Positions 9,569 through 18,446 of a stretch of DNA of 64,000 nt are shown piece after piece; position 1 is the stretch's first letter, and each line of letters opens with the position of its first letter. Position numbers and translations under genes: made by a program. The DNA is from JAFGPS01 sp964628465 (GTDB lineage Bacteria; Planctomycetota; Phycisphaerae; Sedimentisphaerales; Anaerobacaceae). The notes beneath the pieces were generated by a model that saw only the letters and a program-made list of their open reading frames with translations, did no database searches and had not been told where the DNA came from. The stretch covers positions 124,001-188,000 of the forward strand of contig CAZVOA010000004.1 of the NCBI GenBank assembly GCA_964628465.1. The letters run 5' to 3'.

Positions 9569-10642
9569 ATGAGTTCCAAAGTATATTTTATTAAAGCATC
9601 AATAGCGGAAGGCGAAAAGGCCATTTCAGATAAAGCACAAAAATTATTTAAGTCAGGTGCTTTTTCTCGATGTTTCGCGAAAAATGATTTTACCGCGATA
9701 AAAGTTCACGTTGGCGAAGATGGAAACAATACTCATATAACCGCTCCCTGCATAAAAGGGATCGTCGATGAACTGCATAATATCGGTACTGTGCCTTTCG
9801 TGACTGATTCCAGCACGTTGTACGTTGGAAACAGAAGTCATGCGGTAAATCATATGGTTCTTGCCGACAAACATGGATTTAATTTGAAAACGCTTGGAGT
9901 TCCTTTCATAGTCTCGGACGGGCTGCTCGGAGCAACGGAAACTACTGTTGAGATAAATTGCCCTTTAAACAAGGAAGTATATATTGGCGCTGAATATGAA
10001 AATTGCCAGTCAATTCTTTCGATAGCTCATTTTACGGGTCATCTCGCTTCCGGCTTCGGAGCTACGCTTAAAACTCTTGGTATGGGTTGTGCCAGCAAAA
10101 GAGGTAAGCTTCAGCAGCATGCTTCACTCAAACTTGGCATCGGTGATAACTGCAAACTATGCGGCGTATGCCTTAACCATTGCCCGGCTGACGCGATTAC
10201 TCTGGGAAAAATCAAAGCGCATATCGACCAGGACAAATGTATAGGCTGTGCCGAATGTATGGCTTTTTGCAGATTCAACGCAGTAGAATGCAACTGGGGA
10301 ATGGAAACTGAAGCCATCCAGCAAAGCATAGCTGAATATGCTTTTGGAGTATTGAAGAGCAAGAAATCAAAAGCAGTATTTTTCAATTTTGTAATGTCAG
10401 TCACAAAAGACTGCGATTGTTTTGGTACACCTGATATGCATAATATTGTGGATGATATCGGCATTGTCGCGTCAACTGACCCCGTGGCGGTTGATAAAGC
10501 CGCACTTGATTTGGTCGAGAAAAAAGCAGTCCGCAAACTACAGGACCTGATTGGAAATGAAGAGCTTAATCCGAATTATCAAATCCGGCATGCCGAAATG
10601 ATAGGTTTGGGCAGTAGTAACTACGAATTGATAGAAATTTAA
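9569..10642 (+). CDS. DUF362 domain protein with two [4Fe-4S] ferredoxin motifs
   Basis: Cytoplasmic iron-sulfur protein of 357 residues. The N-terminal 185 residues and the C-terminal part form a DUF362 domain (DFTAIKVHVGEDGNNTHI, then DDIGIVASTDPVAVDKAALDLV). Inserted at about 190-240 are two CxxCxxCxxxCP-type clusters, CKLCGVCLNHCP and CIGCAECMAFCR. No signal peptide is visible. DUF362-ferredoxin proteins are widespread in anaerobes and are thought to be redox proteins, but no reaction is assigned. The last 28 bp to the next gene suggest co-expression with the S24 regulator. Confidence 0.82.
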   Translation: MSSKVYFIKASIAEGEKAISDKAQKLFKSGAFSRCFAKNDFTAIKVHVGEDGNNTHITAPCIKGIVDELHNIGTVPFVTDSSTLYVGNRSHAVNHMVLADKHGFNLKTLGVPFIVSDGLLGATETTVEINCPLNKEVYIGAEYENCQSILSIAHFTGHLASGFGATLKTLGMGCASKRGKLQQHASLKLGIGDNCKLCGVCLNHCPADAITLGKIKAHIDQDKCIGCAECMAFCRFNAVECNWGMETEAIQQSIAEYAFGVLKSKKSKAVFFNFVMSVTKDCDCFGTPDMHNIVDDIGIVASTDPVAVDKAALDLVEKKAVRKLQDLIGNEELNPNYQIRHAEMIGLGSSNYELIEI

Positions 10643-10670
10643 TAACAACTTATTTATGTGAGGATAAATT

Positions 10671-11447
10671 ATGTCACTTGGTCAAATCATAAGAAACAGG
10701 CGTGAAGAACTGAAACTCACACTTGATGAAGTAGCCAATCGTGTTGGCTTTTCAAAACCGTATCTTTCAACTATCGAAACAGAAAGAGTGAAGAATCCGC
10801 CAAGTGATGATCTGCTCTCGAAACTCGAAAAGGTACTAAAATTTGAGCAGGGAATGCTTATTCACATTGCTCATTTGGAAGGTCTTCCCGCTGATATTCG
10901 TCAGGAATATGAATCGAAAGAGGCGGAAAATCAAAAATGGCGGCAGATTGTACAGAATGTTATCGATAATAAAACAAAAGCCGCAAATCTGAAAAAAATT
11001 ATTTCCAAAAACAAGCTCGAGTTAAAGGAAGATAAGAATATTTTATCTCCGGGGCATCTTGTGCCTATAATTAATAAAGTTCTCGCAGGCTATCCTACCG
11101 ATTTCAATGACCTGGATTACCCGGTCGGGATAGCGGATGATTATGTTCGATGTCCTGATTTGCACGATCCCAACGCATTCGCCGTTCGTGTAGTAGGCGA
11201 CTCTATGGAGCCGAAGTTTCACGAAGGTGATATTGTAGTGTTTTCTCCCGCTACCGAAGTTCATAACGGCGATGACTGCTTTGTTCGATTTACAATGCCG
11301 CACGAAACGACTTTTAAGAGAGTATTTTTCGAAAAAGACAAGACTATACGTCTCCAGCCGAGAAATGACAAGTATTCGCCTACTATCGTCGAAGGCAGCC
11401 GCGTTAATGGTCTTTACCGCGCTGTGCTGAGATATGAAAAACTATAA
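10671..11447 (+). CDS. XRE-family regulator with S24/LexA-like autoprotease domain
   Basis: Repressor of 258 residues with an N-terminal helix-turn-helix (about 5-60, GQIIRNRREELKLTLDEVA), a linker of about 70 residues, and a C-terminal S24 peptidase fold. The Ser-Lys dyad is visible as GDSMEP (Ser178) and TTFKRVFF (Lys216), and an Ala139-Gly140 pair sits where LexA/CI repressors self-cleave. It could therefore be a CI-like repressor released by RecA during DNA damage. Its targets are unknown; no SOS genes are adjacent. SD-like GTGAGGA precedes the ATG. Confidence 0.87.
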   Translation: MSLGQIIRNRREELKLTLDEVANRVGFSKPYLSTIETERVKNPPSDDLLSKLEKVLKFEQGMLIHIAHLEGLPADIRQEYESKEAENQKWRQIVQNVIDNKTKAANLKKIISKNKLELKEDKNILSPGHLVPIINKVLAGYPTDFNDLDYPVGIADDYVRCPDLHDPNAFAVRVVGDSMEPKFHEGDIVVFSPATEVHNGDDCFVRFTMPHETTFKRVFFEKDKTIRLQPRNDKYSPTIVEGSRVNGLYRAVLRYEKL

Positions 11448-11523
11448 ATAGTTTAATAGCATGTGAATTTGAATTATTCGAATATAAAAAAGAAGCTCCA
11501 GAACTGTTGTTCTGAAGCTCCAT

Positions 11524-11555
11524 AGGACTCGACCATGAAAAAAGTCCTTTTTTTT
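11524..11555 (+). terminator. Rho-independent terminator after the S24 regulator
   Basis: AGGACT at 11524-11529 pairs with AGTCCT at 11543-11548 and is followed by a run of eight or more T. It lies about 75 bp after the stop. A second hairpin just upstream, CAGAAC/GTTCTG around 11499-11514, may strengthen it. Confidence 0.7.
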
Positions 11556-11801
11556 CTTTGGCCTGTTTTTTATTCTGTTTTTATTTTCTGCGCCTCCATG
11601 CGGGTTCCGAATAATTTTAATCATTCAGTAACATAACAGACATATTCAAAACAAGGGAGCCGTAAAGACCTGTCCAAAATTTGAGAGGTTCAAATTAAGG
11701 CCCCCTTCGACCAGATTATTGAGAAAATAGTTTGCATCATCTCTTCCATAGTTATGGAGTAAGTAAAAATTCTTTTTATAGAATTACTCAAAATTATTTC
11801 C
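11556..11801. other. Intergenic region between convergent genes
   Basis: I see no gene here. GAGTAA at 11757-11762 and TTACTC at 11784-11789 form an AT-rich imperfect hairpin just beyond the leftward gene's stop and could be a weak terminator for it. Confidence 0.35.
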
Positions 11802-12365
11802 TTATAGTCCTGTGCGATTAATTGTAAGACTTCTGTTAACTAATATACCGGCTGTCGAATCAACGCCGACGGCTACAAAGTTTACATTAACTCCGTACGG
11901 GGAAGCTATAACCTGTCCCCCTGATCCTATGAAATTTTGTGTCCCGATTGTAGCTCCATAAGCTCCATTGTTTATTGTATTCTGTGAAAACACTGCTCCA
12001 AGACTCTGAGTTTGTGTTCCCAACGCAAAATAACCCGGTAATGAAGTTTGGGTCTGTGTACCAGCGGCGACAGCATTTTGCTCGTAACCATAATCACCAA
12101 ACAAACCAACAGTTACAGCGGCCTGTGAAAGTGATGTACTTGATACCTGCATAAATGTAGTACCGGCATTGTCTTCCAAAAGCATTTGAACTGTGTTTAT
12201 TGGTGCGGTATTAAAACTTGCTACAGAACCTGACGACGAACCGGTTACAGCACCAATATTGATTGAATTAACAGCAAACTGCTGAGACTGACCAATATCG
12301 GTTGCGCTGACAGTAAAAGTTAATAGAAGAAGAATCGCTATTGAAAACGTTATACTTCTATACAT
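11802..12365 (-). CDS. Small secreted low-complexity protein, unknown function (A)
   Basis: 187 residues. I recognise no domain. The start at 12365 is set by GGAGT seven bases upstream and gives a clean signal peptide (MYRSITFSIAILLLLTF..., cleavage near VSA-T). The mature part is rich in Gln, Ser, Thr, Gly, Ala and Asn, almost without Lys or Glu, and has repeated Q-containing strands such as AGTQTQTSL and LGTQTQSLGAVFSQN. That composition resembles surface or fibre-forming proteins. It shares the LGTQTQSLG/QSLGVAAQQ flavour with the next upstream gene and is separated from it by a terminator, so the two may be diverged paralogues. Confidence 0.6.
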   Translation of the reverse strand: MYRSITFSIAILLLLTFTVSATDIGQSQQFAVNSINIGAVTGSSSGSVASFNTAPINTVQMLLEDNAGTTFMQVSSTSLSQAAVTVGLFGDYGYEQNAVAAGTQTQTSLPGYFALGTQTQSLGAVFSQNTINNGAYGATIGTQNFIGSGGQVIASPYGVNVNFVAVGVDSTAGILVNRSLTINRTGL

Positions 12366-12422
12366 TTTATTTAACTCCTTTTTATTTGAGTTGTTGTAAA
12401 ATAGTGATGCAGCAAGAATCTT

Positions 12423-12471
12423 AAAAAGGGAGCTCAGGAAGTTGCTCATAAGATGGATATCAAGAGCTCCC
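12423..12471 (-). terminator. Rho-independent terminator between the two small secreted-protein genes
   Basis: On the minus strand GGGAGCTC (from 12471) pairs perfectly over 8 bp with GAGCTCCC (ending at 12428), followed at once by TTTTT. It lies about 30 bp after the upstream gene's stop and 58 bp before the downstream ATG, so it would end or attenuate transcription between them. Confidence 0.75.
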
Positions 12472-12502
12472 AATAAATGCTGCTTTAGCAATTGTCACGA
12501 TG

Positions 12503-13171
12503 TTATTGAACCTGCTGAACCTGTGAAGTTGTAGCAACCAATGTTGCTGCCAGAGCTGCTGTTGAATTTGCTACACCATTTGCGAGGCTTACCTGACAAG
12601 CGTCAATAATTGAAGATTCAAACACGCTGCCGCCTGCATTTGAACCAGCTTGTGTCTGTGTAAGGGATGCATCGTTTGTGGCAACGCCGCCGCCAGCACC
12701 ATCTGCTCTTGTTAAAACCTGCTGTGCAGCTACACCAAGTGATTGAGCCTGCTGTTTTGGTGATGTGCTCATGCCGATAAATTGGCTCTGTTGGCCAGCA
12801 GCATCCAGGTATGTCTGAACGTTAACAATGGCACATGCTCCGTTGGCGTTAGCTGCCTGATTAAGAGCAGCGCCCTGTGTTTGCGAAGCTTCTACATCGC
12901 ATGGATTACTGAAGATTCCAAAATCGCAACATGGGGTTGCAAAGCATGGAGAACTTTGTATATTTGATACCCCTAATGATTGGATGACAGAACCACCTGT
13001 GCTACCGTGAGTAAGAGCAACTACTGATGCCATACCGTTATTTAAGGCATCTCCGATACCGAATGACTGCTGTTGTGTAACAGATCCAGACAGCGGCAAA
13101 ACATTGGTTGCCATAGATACTGATGTGACTAATAACATCGCTGCGACAAAAACAAATACTTTCTTTGACAT
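12503..13171 (-). CDS. Small secreted low-complexity protein, unknown function (B)
   Basis: 222 residues with a clear signal peptide (MSKKVFVFVAAMLLVTSVSMA) and a mature region rich in Ala, Gln, Gly, Ser, Val and Asn with very few charges. Gln recurs in short spaced groups (SVTQQQSFGIG, QTQGAALNQAA, QQAQSLGVAAQQV, SLTQTQAGSNAGG), faintly reminiscent of curlin-type repeats, but I cannot assign it to that family. A cluster of four Cys (SPCFATPCCDFGIFSNPC) lies near residue 75-90 and may form disulfides. GGAG precedes the ATG. Probably surface-exposed or extracellular. Confidence 0.6.
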   Translation of the reverse strand: MSKKVFVFVAAMLLVTSVSMATNVLPLSGSVTQQQSFGIGDALNNGMASVVALTHGSTGGSVIQSLGVSNIQSSPCFATPCCDFGIFSNPCDVEASQTQGAALNQAANANGACAIVNVQTYLDAAGQQSQFIGMSTSPKQQAQSLGVAAQQVLTRADGAGGGVATNDASLTQTQAGSNAGGSVFESSIIDACQVSLANGVANSTAALAATLVATTSQVQQVQ

Positions 13172-13211
13172 TTCAAACTCCTTTTAAAAAATTGTTTAAT
13201 CCTTTAGACCG

Positions 13212-13285
13212 CCGGCTACATACCGGTAATCGAACATTACATTTCTTCCCCCGGTGTTTTGTGTATTTCTGGTTTTTTCAAAACC
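13212..13285 (-). promoter_or_regulatory. Structured 5' leader of secreted protein B
   Basis: Three hairpins occur in order on the minus strand: GGTTTT/AAAACC (13285-13271), GTAAT/ATTAC with loop GTTCG (13240-13226) and CCGG/CCGG with loop TATGTAG (13226-13212). They lie 40-115 bases upstream of the ATG. Such dense structure suggests a regulatory or stabilising leader RNA. The last part loosely resembles the 3' half of the c-di-GMP-I aptamer, but the diagnostic 5' half is not present. Confidence 0.4.
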
Positions 13286-13402
13286 TCCTTTCTCCTCTTC
13301 ATTACGTTGACAAAGCTTATTTTGCATCAATCTCATTCAACTACAAAAGATCGATTTTTCTACAATAATGATTTTTTTCCTAAAATAGTTCATTGTTTTG
13401 TA

Positions 13403-14719
13403 TTAAAAACCTGCCATGTTATAAAGTTCCTGACTAACATTTACCCCTTGGTAAGGCTGTTGCTTCATCGGTATTTGTGCCTGTGCCTGAGGTTGTAAAT
13501 TAGCCTGTAATTGTGGTTCTACCTGTTGATAGACATTAGTTTGAGGCTCGGTTCTTACCTGTGCTTCTGCCCTTACCGGTGTTTCGGCTCGCAAAGAAGC
13601 TTGCGCGGGGGCAGGTTGTACGATAGTTTGAATCTGAGGTATCTTTTCAACGTTGTTATTAGCTACTGTATTCACATGAATTCTTTTATAGAATTCATCA
13701 GGGATCGTTCTTCTTTGAGCTGCCTGGGGATTATAACGATAGCATTCACAGCTTACCATTGCTTCGCCTTTTCCTTCAGTAACACCGGTGGATTTGCCTC
13801 CAAGCAGAGTAAGAGAATAATTCGTTTGTGCATATGCACCCGCTGCGGAAGGAAACGTCGTGGTTGTGCCTATCGTAACACCCTTCATGCCGCCCGAAAC
13901 CAGCATTATATCAACATCCCATGGTAGAGCTTCAGCAATAGCGGCCTTATAAACCTGATCCCAGTTAAGTTCTGTTTTTCCCTCTAAACTTATTTTACCG
14001 ACATAGGTATATCCTGTTTCTCTAAGATAATCCCTGCTTATATTAGAATCTATCATGATATACAAAGGCATATTTTTGGGCCTTCGCTGTCTTACAATTG
14101 AGTTTGCTATTTCAAATCCTTTTCCATGATGGAAATTATCTGGACCACCAAATATTGTACCTACACCATTGAGAATGCCTCCTAACAGTCCTATTGGTCC
14201 GTCATAAGGAATGGAATTTATTACGCCTTTCAATTCCTTCATATCGAGTTTGCTGCCTGGATAAAATGCTCTCTCGTACATTTGGTTATGAGTAGTAGGT
14301 CCATTTGGAAAATATCCCTGTACAGTTCCCCAGCCGCCGTGAGCAAATGTTGGAAGATATGGCGGAAGCATTGATACCGGCGGTGTTCGCGATTCATAAT
14401 TCGATGTTGAATTTGTACTAATATAAGCTACGGAATCTGATCCTTCGCTATAAGCTAAGGAATCAGCGTCGGAATAAGAATCGCCGCCTTCAGAAATCGA
14501 ATCTCCGTTGACAGCTATCGCAGATGAATCGCCAGTTTGGCTCGAGCTATAACCATAGCCATAACCCTGACCCTGCATAGTTTGAGAGTTTAACGAGGTG
14601 ACGTTATTTGTTGACAATACTGTTGTTCCGCCGCTTCCACCGGTTGTTGTTGCAAATACACACGGAAGCTGACTAAAAATAAATAAAATAATGAATGATA
14701 AATAAATGGTTCTTTTCAT
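13403..14719 (-). CDS. Large secreted protein, unknown function (C)
   Basis: 438 residues from the ATG at 14719, chosen for its AAGGAG box and because the signal peptide (MKRTIYLSFIILFIFSQLPCVFA) then sits at the N terminus. An extended Ser/Gly/Asp/Tyr-rich segment with an imperfect short repeat (DSISEGGDSYSDADSL, YSEGSDSVAY) covers about 45-110. A better-folded middle (about 150-340) contains GPIGLLGGILNGVGTIFGG and a possible alpha/beta domain with LYIMIDSN and DVDIMLVSGGMKG. The tail is Gln/Pro-rich with alternating RAE/RTE/QAQ units. I do not recognise the family. Same direction as A and B; possibly one surface structure. Confidence 0.6.
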   Translation of the reverse strand: MKRTIYLSFIILFIFSQLPCVFATTTGGSGGTTVLSTNNVTSLNSQTMQGQGYGYGYSSSQTGDSSAIAVNGDSISEGGDSYSDADSLAYSEGSDSVAYISTNSTSNYESRTPPVSMLPPYLPTFAHGGWGTVQGYFPNGPTTHNQMYERAFYPGSKLDMKELKGVINSIPYDGPIGLLGGILNGVGTIFGGPDNFHHGKGFEIANSIVRQRRPKNMPLYIMIDSNISRDYLRETGYTYVGKISLEGKTELNWDQVYKAAIAEALPWDVDIMLVSGGMKGVTIGTTTTFPSAAGAYAQTNYSLTLLGGKSTGVTEGKGEAMVSCECYRYNPQAAQRRTIPDEFYKRIHVNTVANNNVEKIPQIQTIVQPAPAQASLRAETPVRAEAQVRTEPQTNVYQQVEPQLQANLQPQAQAQIPMKQQPYQGVNVSQELYNMAGF

Positions 14720-15340
14720 GGTCGTTCTCCTTAACAAAAAAAATCTTTTCAAAACTACTCCTTTAATCCTCCTGAATTATAAATGAAGAATATGGTTTTT
14801 ATCGAATCGCTCTTCTCCTTTCTGTTTCATGCCACCCATACCTCTTTCTTTTCTACCTGAAGTATTAATTGCTTAATACGCGTTCATTTTCCGCAGTACT
14901 TTTCACTGCTTATTTTCTAATTAATACAACTTGATAATTCTCAGTATTCTACAATACAAAATTAATGAAAAATAAAATTTTTAGTATATTGAAGTAAAAT
15001 CAGAAAGATAATATCTCTTAATTATATTTACAATAAACACGAAAGAATTGTTAATGCAGTATATATAAGTAGTTATATACAATACAAAACAGGTAATATA
15101 GGTATAATTTATTAGCGTTGATCTTATATATATTTTAATAGAAACACACAATTTACCTGTTAAATTTGATAAATAGGGCTATGTATATATACTCGTTTAG
15201 TGAAATAATAAGGAATAATGTCAAAAGAGGTATAATACGATTTAGAAGACGACACAGATGATTGCATAATAGGATATATTGATAATATAAGTAATATCAG
15301 CGATTTATGTATATTATAATTTAACGGAAATATGTATGTA
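14720..15340. other. Long AT-rich intergenic region
   Basis: About 620 bp with no plausible gene on either strand. It should contain the promoter of secreted protein C at its left end and the 3' untranslated region of coaB at its right end. Base composition is strongly AT-rich. I see no tRNA, strong hairpin or tandem repeat. Confidence 0.5.
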
Positions 15341-15973
15341 TTAAAACAATGTTTCTATCAATTTAATTATTTTTTTTGATATTGAGGCTTTTGATGAAGT
15401 TTCTATTTTTTGCCATTCAGAAACAGATGTTTTTATATGGACGGTTGTTTTAATGCTGTTGATAGAGTTGATACTATTAGCAACTATCATATCAATATTT
15501 TTTTCTGTGAGTTTTCTTTCCGCATTCTCAAAGAGGTTTTTATCTTCCAATGCAAAACCGACAACAATTCTTTTTTTATTTTTTAAGTCTTTATGATTTC
15601 CCGCCCATTTTAAAATATCTACGGTAGGTTTCAGTTTGATAATCAGTTCACTATGATGTTTTTTAATTTTTGTTCTTGATTCTTGCAAGGGAGTGTAATC
15701 GGCTACGGCAGCAGCCATAATCAAACAATCGCAATTTACAAAGTGATTCTTAACCGCATCAAACATTTCAGAGGCGCGCTGAACCTTAACAATTTTTAAT
15801 TTATTTGTGACAGGAGTTTTTCTATCAACAGTTGTAATAAGTGTTACCTTGTAACCGGCTTTCAGCGAGGTTTTTGCAAGTTCATATCCCATTCTGCCGC
15901 TGCTTGCGTTGGAGATGAATCGAACCGGATCGATATACTCCCGTGTTCCTCCTGCTGTAATTAAGATATGCAT
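15341..15973 (-). CDS. coaB: Phosphopantothenoylcysteine synthetase (CoaB domain as a separate protein)
   Basis: Ligase of coenzyme A synthesis joining 4'-phosphopantothenate and cysteine. 210 residues matching the CoaB half of the usual CoaBC fusion: ITAGGTREYIDPVRFISNASSGRMG at the start, MAAAVADYTP (about 90) and the KLKPTVDILKW Lys motif (about 133), then VGFALED. Most bacteria encode CoaBC as one chain of about 400 residues; here coaC and coaB are separate genes 29 bp apart. The split is clean, with an independent start codon, so it does not look like a simple frameshift. Confidence 0.9.
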   Translation of the reverse strand: MHILITAGGTREYIDPVRFISNASSGRMGYELAKTSLKAGYKVTLITTVDRKTPVTNKLKIVKVQRASEMFDAVKNHFVNCDCLIMAAAVADYTPLQESRTKIKKHHSELIIKLKPTVDILKWAGNHKDLKNKKRIVVGFALEDKNLFENAERKLTEKNIDMIVANSINSINSIKTTVHIKTSVSEWQKIETSSKASISKKIIKLIETLF

Positions 15974-16002
15974 CTTATTATCTCGTTTTGATATTTTGTT
16001 CG

Positions 16003-16572
16003 CTATTTTGCGTTATCGGAAGCTATTTTTTCAATAACTTCGAGAATTTCCATTGGTTCAGACATTCTCCCAACACCGGCAGTTCCGCATGCAAGGCGTC
16101 CATGTGACGGGCCGACTAATTGATAACCGATACTTTTTATTGCTTCGATATTTTTTTGAACGACCGGATTTTCCCACATCTTGTTATTCATTGCAGGAGC
16201 AACAATCACCTTACCTTTGGCCGCGATAGACCAGCTTGCACAAAGTAAAGTACTAAGCAGATCGTCGCAAATACCATTAGCAATTTTCCCGATAATATTT
16301 GCGGATGCAGGCGCTATTACGATGATATTTGCCCAATCGGTTAATGCTATATGGCCTATCTTGTGTTCTTCAGGGGCAGTCCACATCGTAGTAAATACAG
16401 ATGAGCCGGTTACAGCTTCGAAGCTTAAAGGCCCGACAAACCTGCATGCGTTCTGAGTCATTACAGTTTTAACGTTTGCGCCGGCTGATTTTAATTTACT
16501 CGCTAAATCAACTGATTTATACGCGGCAATTCCGCCTGTAACACCAAGTAAGATATTTTTGTTGGCAAGCAT
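16003..16572 (-). CDS. coaC: Phosphopantothenoylcysteine decarboxylase (CoaC)
   Basis: FMN flavoprotein that decarboxylates phosphopantothenoylcysteine to phosphopantetheine. 189 residues with the HFCD fold: ILLGVTGGIAAYKS at the N terminus, the active-site His in EEHKIGHIALTDWA, APASANIIGKIANGICDDLL, the substrate clamp PAMNNKMWENP, and the catalytic Cys in GRLACGTAGVGRM. ATG 16572 is preferred to the in-frame GTG at 16587 because it gives the normal N terminus. 20 bp after rpoZ, 29 bp before coaB. Confidence 0.92.
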   Translation of the reverse strand: MLANKNILLGVTGGIAAYKSVDLASKLKSAGANVKTVMTQNACRFVGPLSFEAVTGSSVFTTMWTAPEEHKIGHIALTDWANIIVIAPASANIIGKIANGICDDLLSTLLCASWSIAAKGKVIVAPAMNNKMWENPVVQKNIEAIKSIGYQLVGPSHGRLACGTAGVGRMSEPMEILEVIEKIASDNAK

Positions 16573-16592
16573 TATCCAAACCTGCACATAAA

Positions 16593-16823
16593 CTAAATTT
16601 TGTCAACAATCTGTTTCGATTGAGAAGGTGTATCAGAAAAGGTGATTTTATCACGCAGAATTTCCTGGAAAACTATTTCTATTGTAGTCCTGCCTTCAAT
16701 ATCTTCAATCAAAGGCCTGGCTCCCTGCATAAGTTCACCAAGTCGTTTCTGGACCAGTGCTGTTAATTTGAATCTACCGCCTACTTTTTTAATTACTTCA
16801 TCACTCTTAAGTTCTTCTATCAT
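16593..16823 (-). CDS. rpoZ: RNA polymerase omega subunit (RpoZ)
   Basis: 76-residue omega subunit that helps assemble RNA polymerase by clamping beta prime. The conserved core KVGGRFKLTALVQKRLGELMQGARPLIE matches the family pattern of R-F-x-L-x(3)-R and RARxL. The gene lies between gmk and coaC, and the gmk-rpoZ-coaBC order is common across bacteria, which supports the call for so short a protein. Confidence 0.9.
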   Translation of the reverse strand: MIEELKSDEVIKKVGGRFKLTALVQKRLGELMQGARPLIEDIEGRTTIEIVFQEILRDKITFSDTPSQSKQIVDKI

Positions 16824-16908
16824 TTTTACATCTCTTGCTTAAAAAATATGATTTAACTATTAATTTTTCTTACTCAACTTGCATTTCTGTATATTATGTT
16901 TTAATTTT

Positions 16909-17478
16909 TTATTGTTGAATAATCTTTACACATTCATCTATTGCCTGCTGTAAATCTTCATTTACAACCATATATTCATAAAATTGCTTTGCCGAATCTA
17001 TTTCAGCATTCGCTCCGTTTAATCTTTTTCCAATAGTTTCAGAGCTGTCTCTGCCTCGATTTTTTATCCGTTGAGACAGTGCTTTATTGCTTGGAGGTAA
17101 AATAAAAATCATTATCGCGTCAGGATATGCGGCTTTAACCTGTTTTCCGCCCTGAACATCTATTTCCAGGATAACGATTTTACCTGCCTCAAGTGCTTCA
17201 TCCACTTTATCTTTCGGCGTGCCATACATATTGCCAAATACGTTGGCATATTCCAGTAATTGTCTGTTTTCTATTTTTCTCTGAAATTCTTCTGTCGAAA
17301 CAAACCAATAATCGATGCCGTCCTTTTCTGTTTTACTTTTCGGTCTGGTTGTCACTGAAACGCTCAGGGATGCTTCGTCAATCATTTCCACCATCTTTTT
17401 GGTGATGGTACTCTTTCCAACACCTGACGGGCCGCTGATAATAACGATTTTCCCTTTTTTTGCGTTTATTTTGCTCAT
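16909..17478 (-). CDS. gmk: Guanylate kinase
   Basis: Phosphorylates GMP to GDP with ATP. 189 residues, normal length. P-loop GPSGVGKSTI at about 15-24; GMP-binding residues in SVSVTTRPKSKTEKDGIDYWFVS (about 38-60) and YGTPKDKV; Walker B-like ILEIDVQGGKQV (about 96-107); lid RIKNRGRDSSETI. Expected neighbours yicC upstream and rpoZ downstream. Confidence 0.95.
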   Translation of the reverse strand: MSKINAKKGKIVIISGPSGVGKSTITKKMVEMIDEASLSVSVTTRPKSKTEKDGIDYWFVSTEEFQRKIENRQLLEYANVFGNMYGTPKDKVDEALEAGKIVILEIDVQGGKQVKAAYPDAIMIFILPPSNKALSQRIKNRGRDSSETIGKRLNGANAEIDSAKQFYEYMVVNEDLQQAIDECVKIIQQ

Positions 17479-17511
17479 TTCAATAAATATGTTTTCAGGT
17501 GAAATATTGTT

Positions 17512-18396
17512 CTATTCAACGTTCTGAATTTGCTCTTTAATTCTTTCTATAAGGCATTTTACATCTACTACGCATGCGGTAATTTCGCCGTCTGCGGATT
17601 TACTGGCTATTGTATTTGCTTCTCGAAGCATTTCCTGGCTGATAAAATCAAGCCTTCTTCCCGCCTGCTCATTTGCCTGACAGAATTGCAGGAATTGCTG
17701 TACATGCGAATCCAGTCGTGCGATTTCCTCTGATATATCCGCCCTATCCGCGAATATCGCAACTTCACGCGCGAGCGTTTCTTCGTCGAGCTTAAGTTTC
17801 GCCTCGGCCAGCAGCATATCAGCTCTCTGTCTGAGTTTTTTTGCGTAATCATGTATGACAACAGGACTTCTTTCATTAATTTTTTGCAGGTCCTGCGCAA
17901 TAGCGTTACAGTGTTTTTTCAAATCCGCTTCGAGGTAATTTCCTTCAACGGTGCGCATTTCTTTAAGCTGTTCCATAGCCAGATTGCTAACTTCCAGCAC
18001 CTTTTCTTTTATATTCCTGATTTCTTCACTGTCAGGTATTACTGGACGAATAATACCGGGAAGAGTCAGCAGGTTACTGATATCAAAAGTTCCTTCAATA
18101 CCAACCGCCAGCACTGCTTTATTTACTTTTTGTGCGATTGACCTCAATGCGTTTTCATCTATTTCAAAGAGCGAGTTACCTGATATATCTTTGAGGCGCA
18201 AAACGAAGTTTATCGTTCCACGCGATAAATTGTTTCGCAAAAGCTTTTCGATATCATCTTCGAGGAAAGAAAGCAAGTCAGGTAATTTTACAGACGTCTT
18301 CAAATATCGATTATTGACACTCTTTATTTCGACGATGTAACTAAAACCGTTAAAGTCTCCTTGCGCCTGACCATAACCAGTCATACTTTTTATCAT
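17512..18396 (-). CDS. yicC: YicC family endoribonuclease
   Basis: 294 residues, the full family length. It starts MIKSMTGYGQAQG and has SVNNRYLKTSVKLPDLL in the N-terminal domain and the C-terminal DUF1732 signature (GRRLDFISQEMLREANTIASKS). Characterised YicC/YloC proteins are Mn-dependent endoribonucleases that affect sRNA turnover. It sits directly upstream of gmk (33 bp), the arrangement seen in Firmicutes and others. Confidence 0.93.
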   Translation of the reverse strand: MIKSMTGYGQAQGDFNGFSYIVEIKSVNNRYLKTSVKLPDLLSFLEDDIEKLLRNNLSRGTINFVLRLKDISGNSLFEIDENALRSIAQKVNKAVLAVGIEGTFDISNLLTLPGIIRPVIPDSEEIRNIKEKVLEVSNLAMEQLKEMRTVEGNYLEADLKKHCNAIAQDLQKINERSPVVIHDYAKKLRQRADMLLAEAKLKLDEETLAREVAIFADRADISEEIARLDSHVQQFLQFCQANEQAGRRLDFISQEMLREANTIASKSADGEITACVVDVKCLIERIKEQIQNVE

Positions 18397-18446
18397 AATT
18401 GGCTCTTTCAGGATAATTCCCGAAATATTTAATTCGAGTTTACTAA

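Noticed and set aside
13172..13310. A complete c-di-GMP-I (GEMM) riboswitch
   Set aside because: Only the 3' portion resembles the aptamer; the characteristic GCAAACC and ACGCAAAGCC segments are missing. Reported only as a structured leader.
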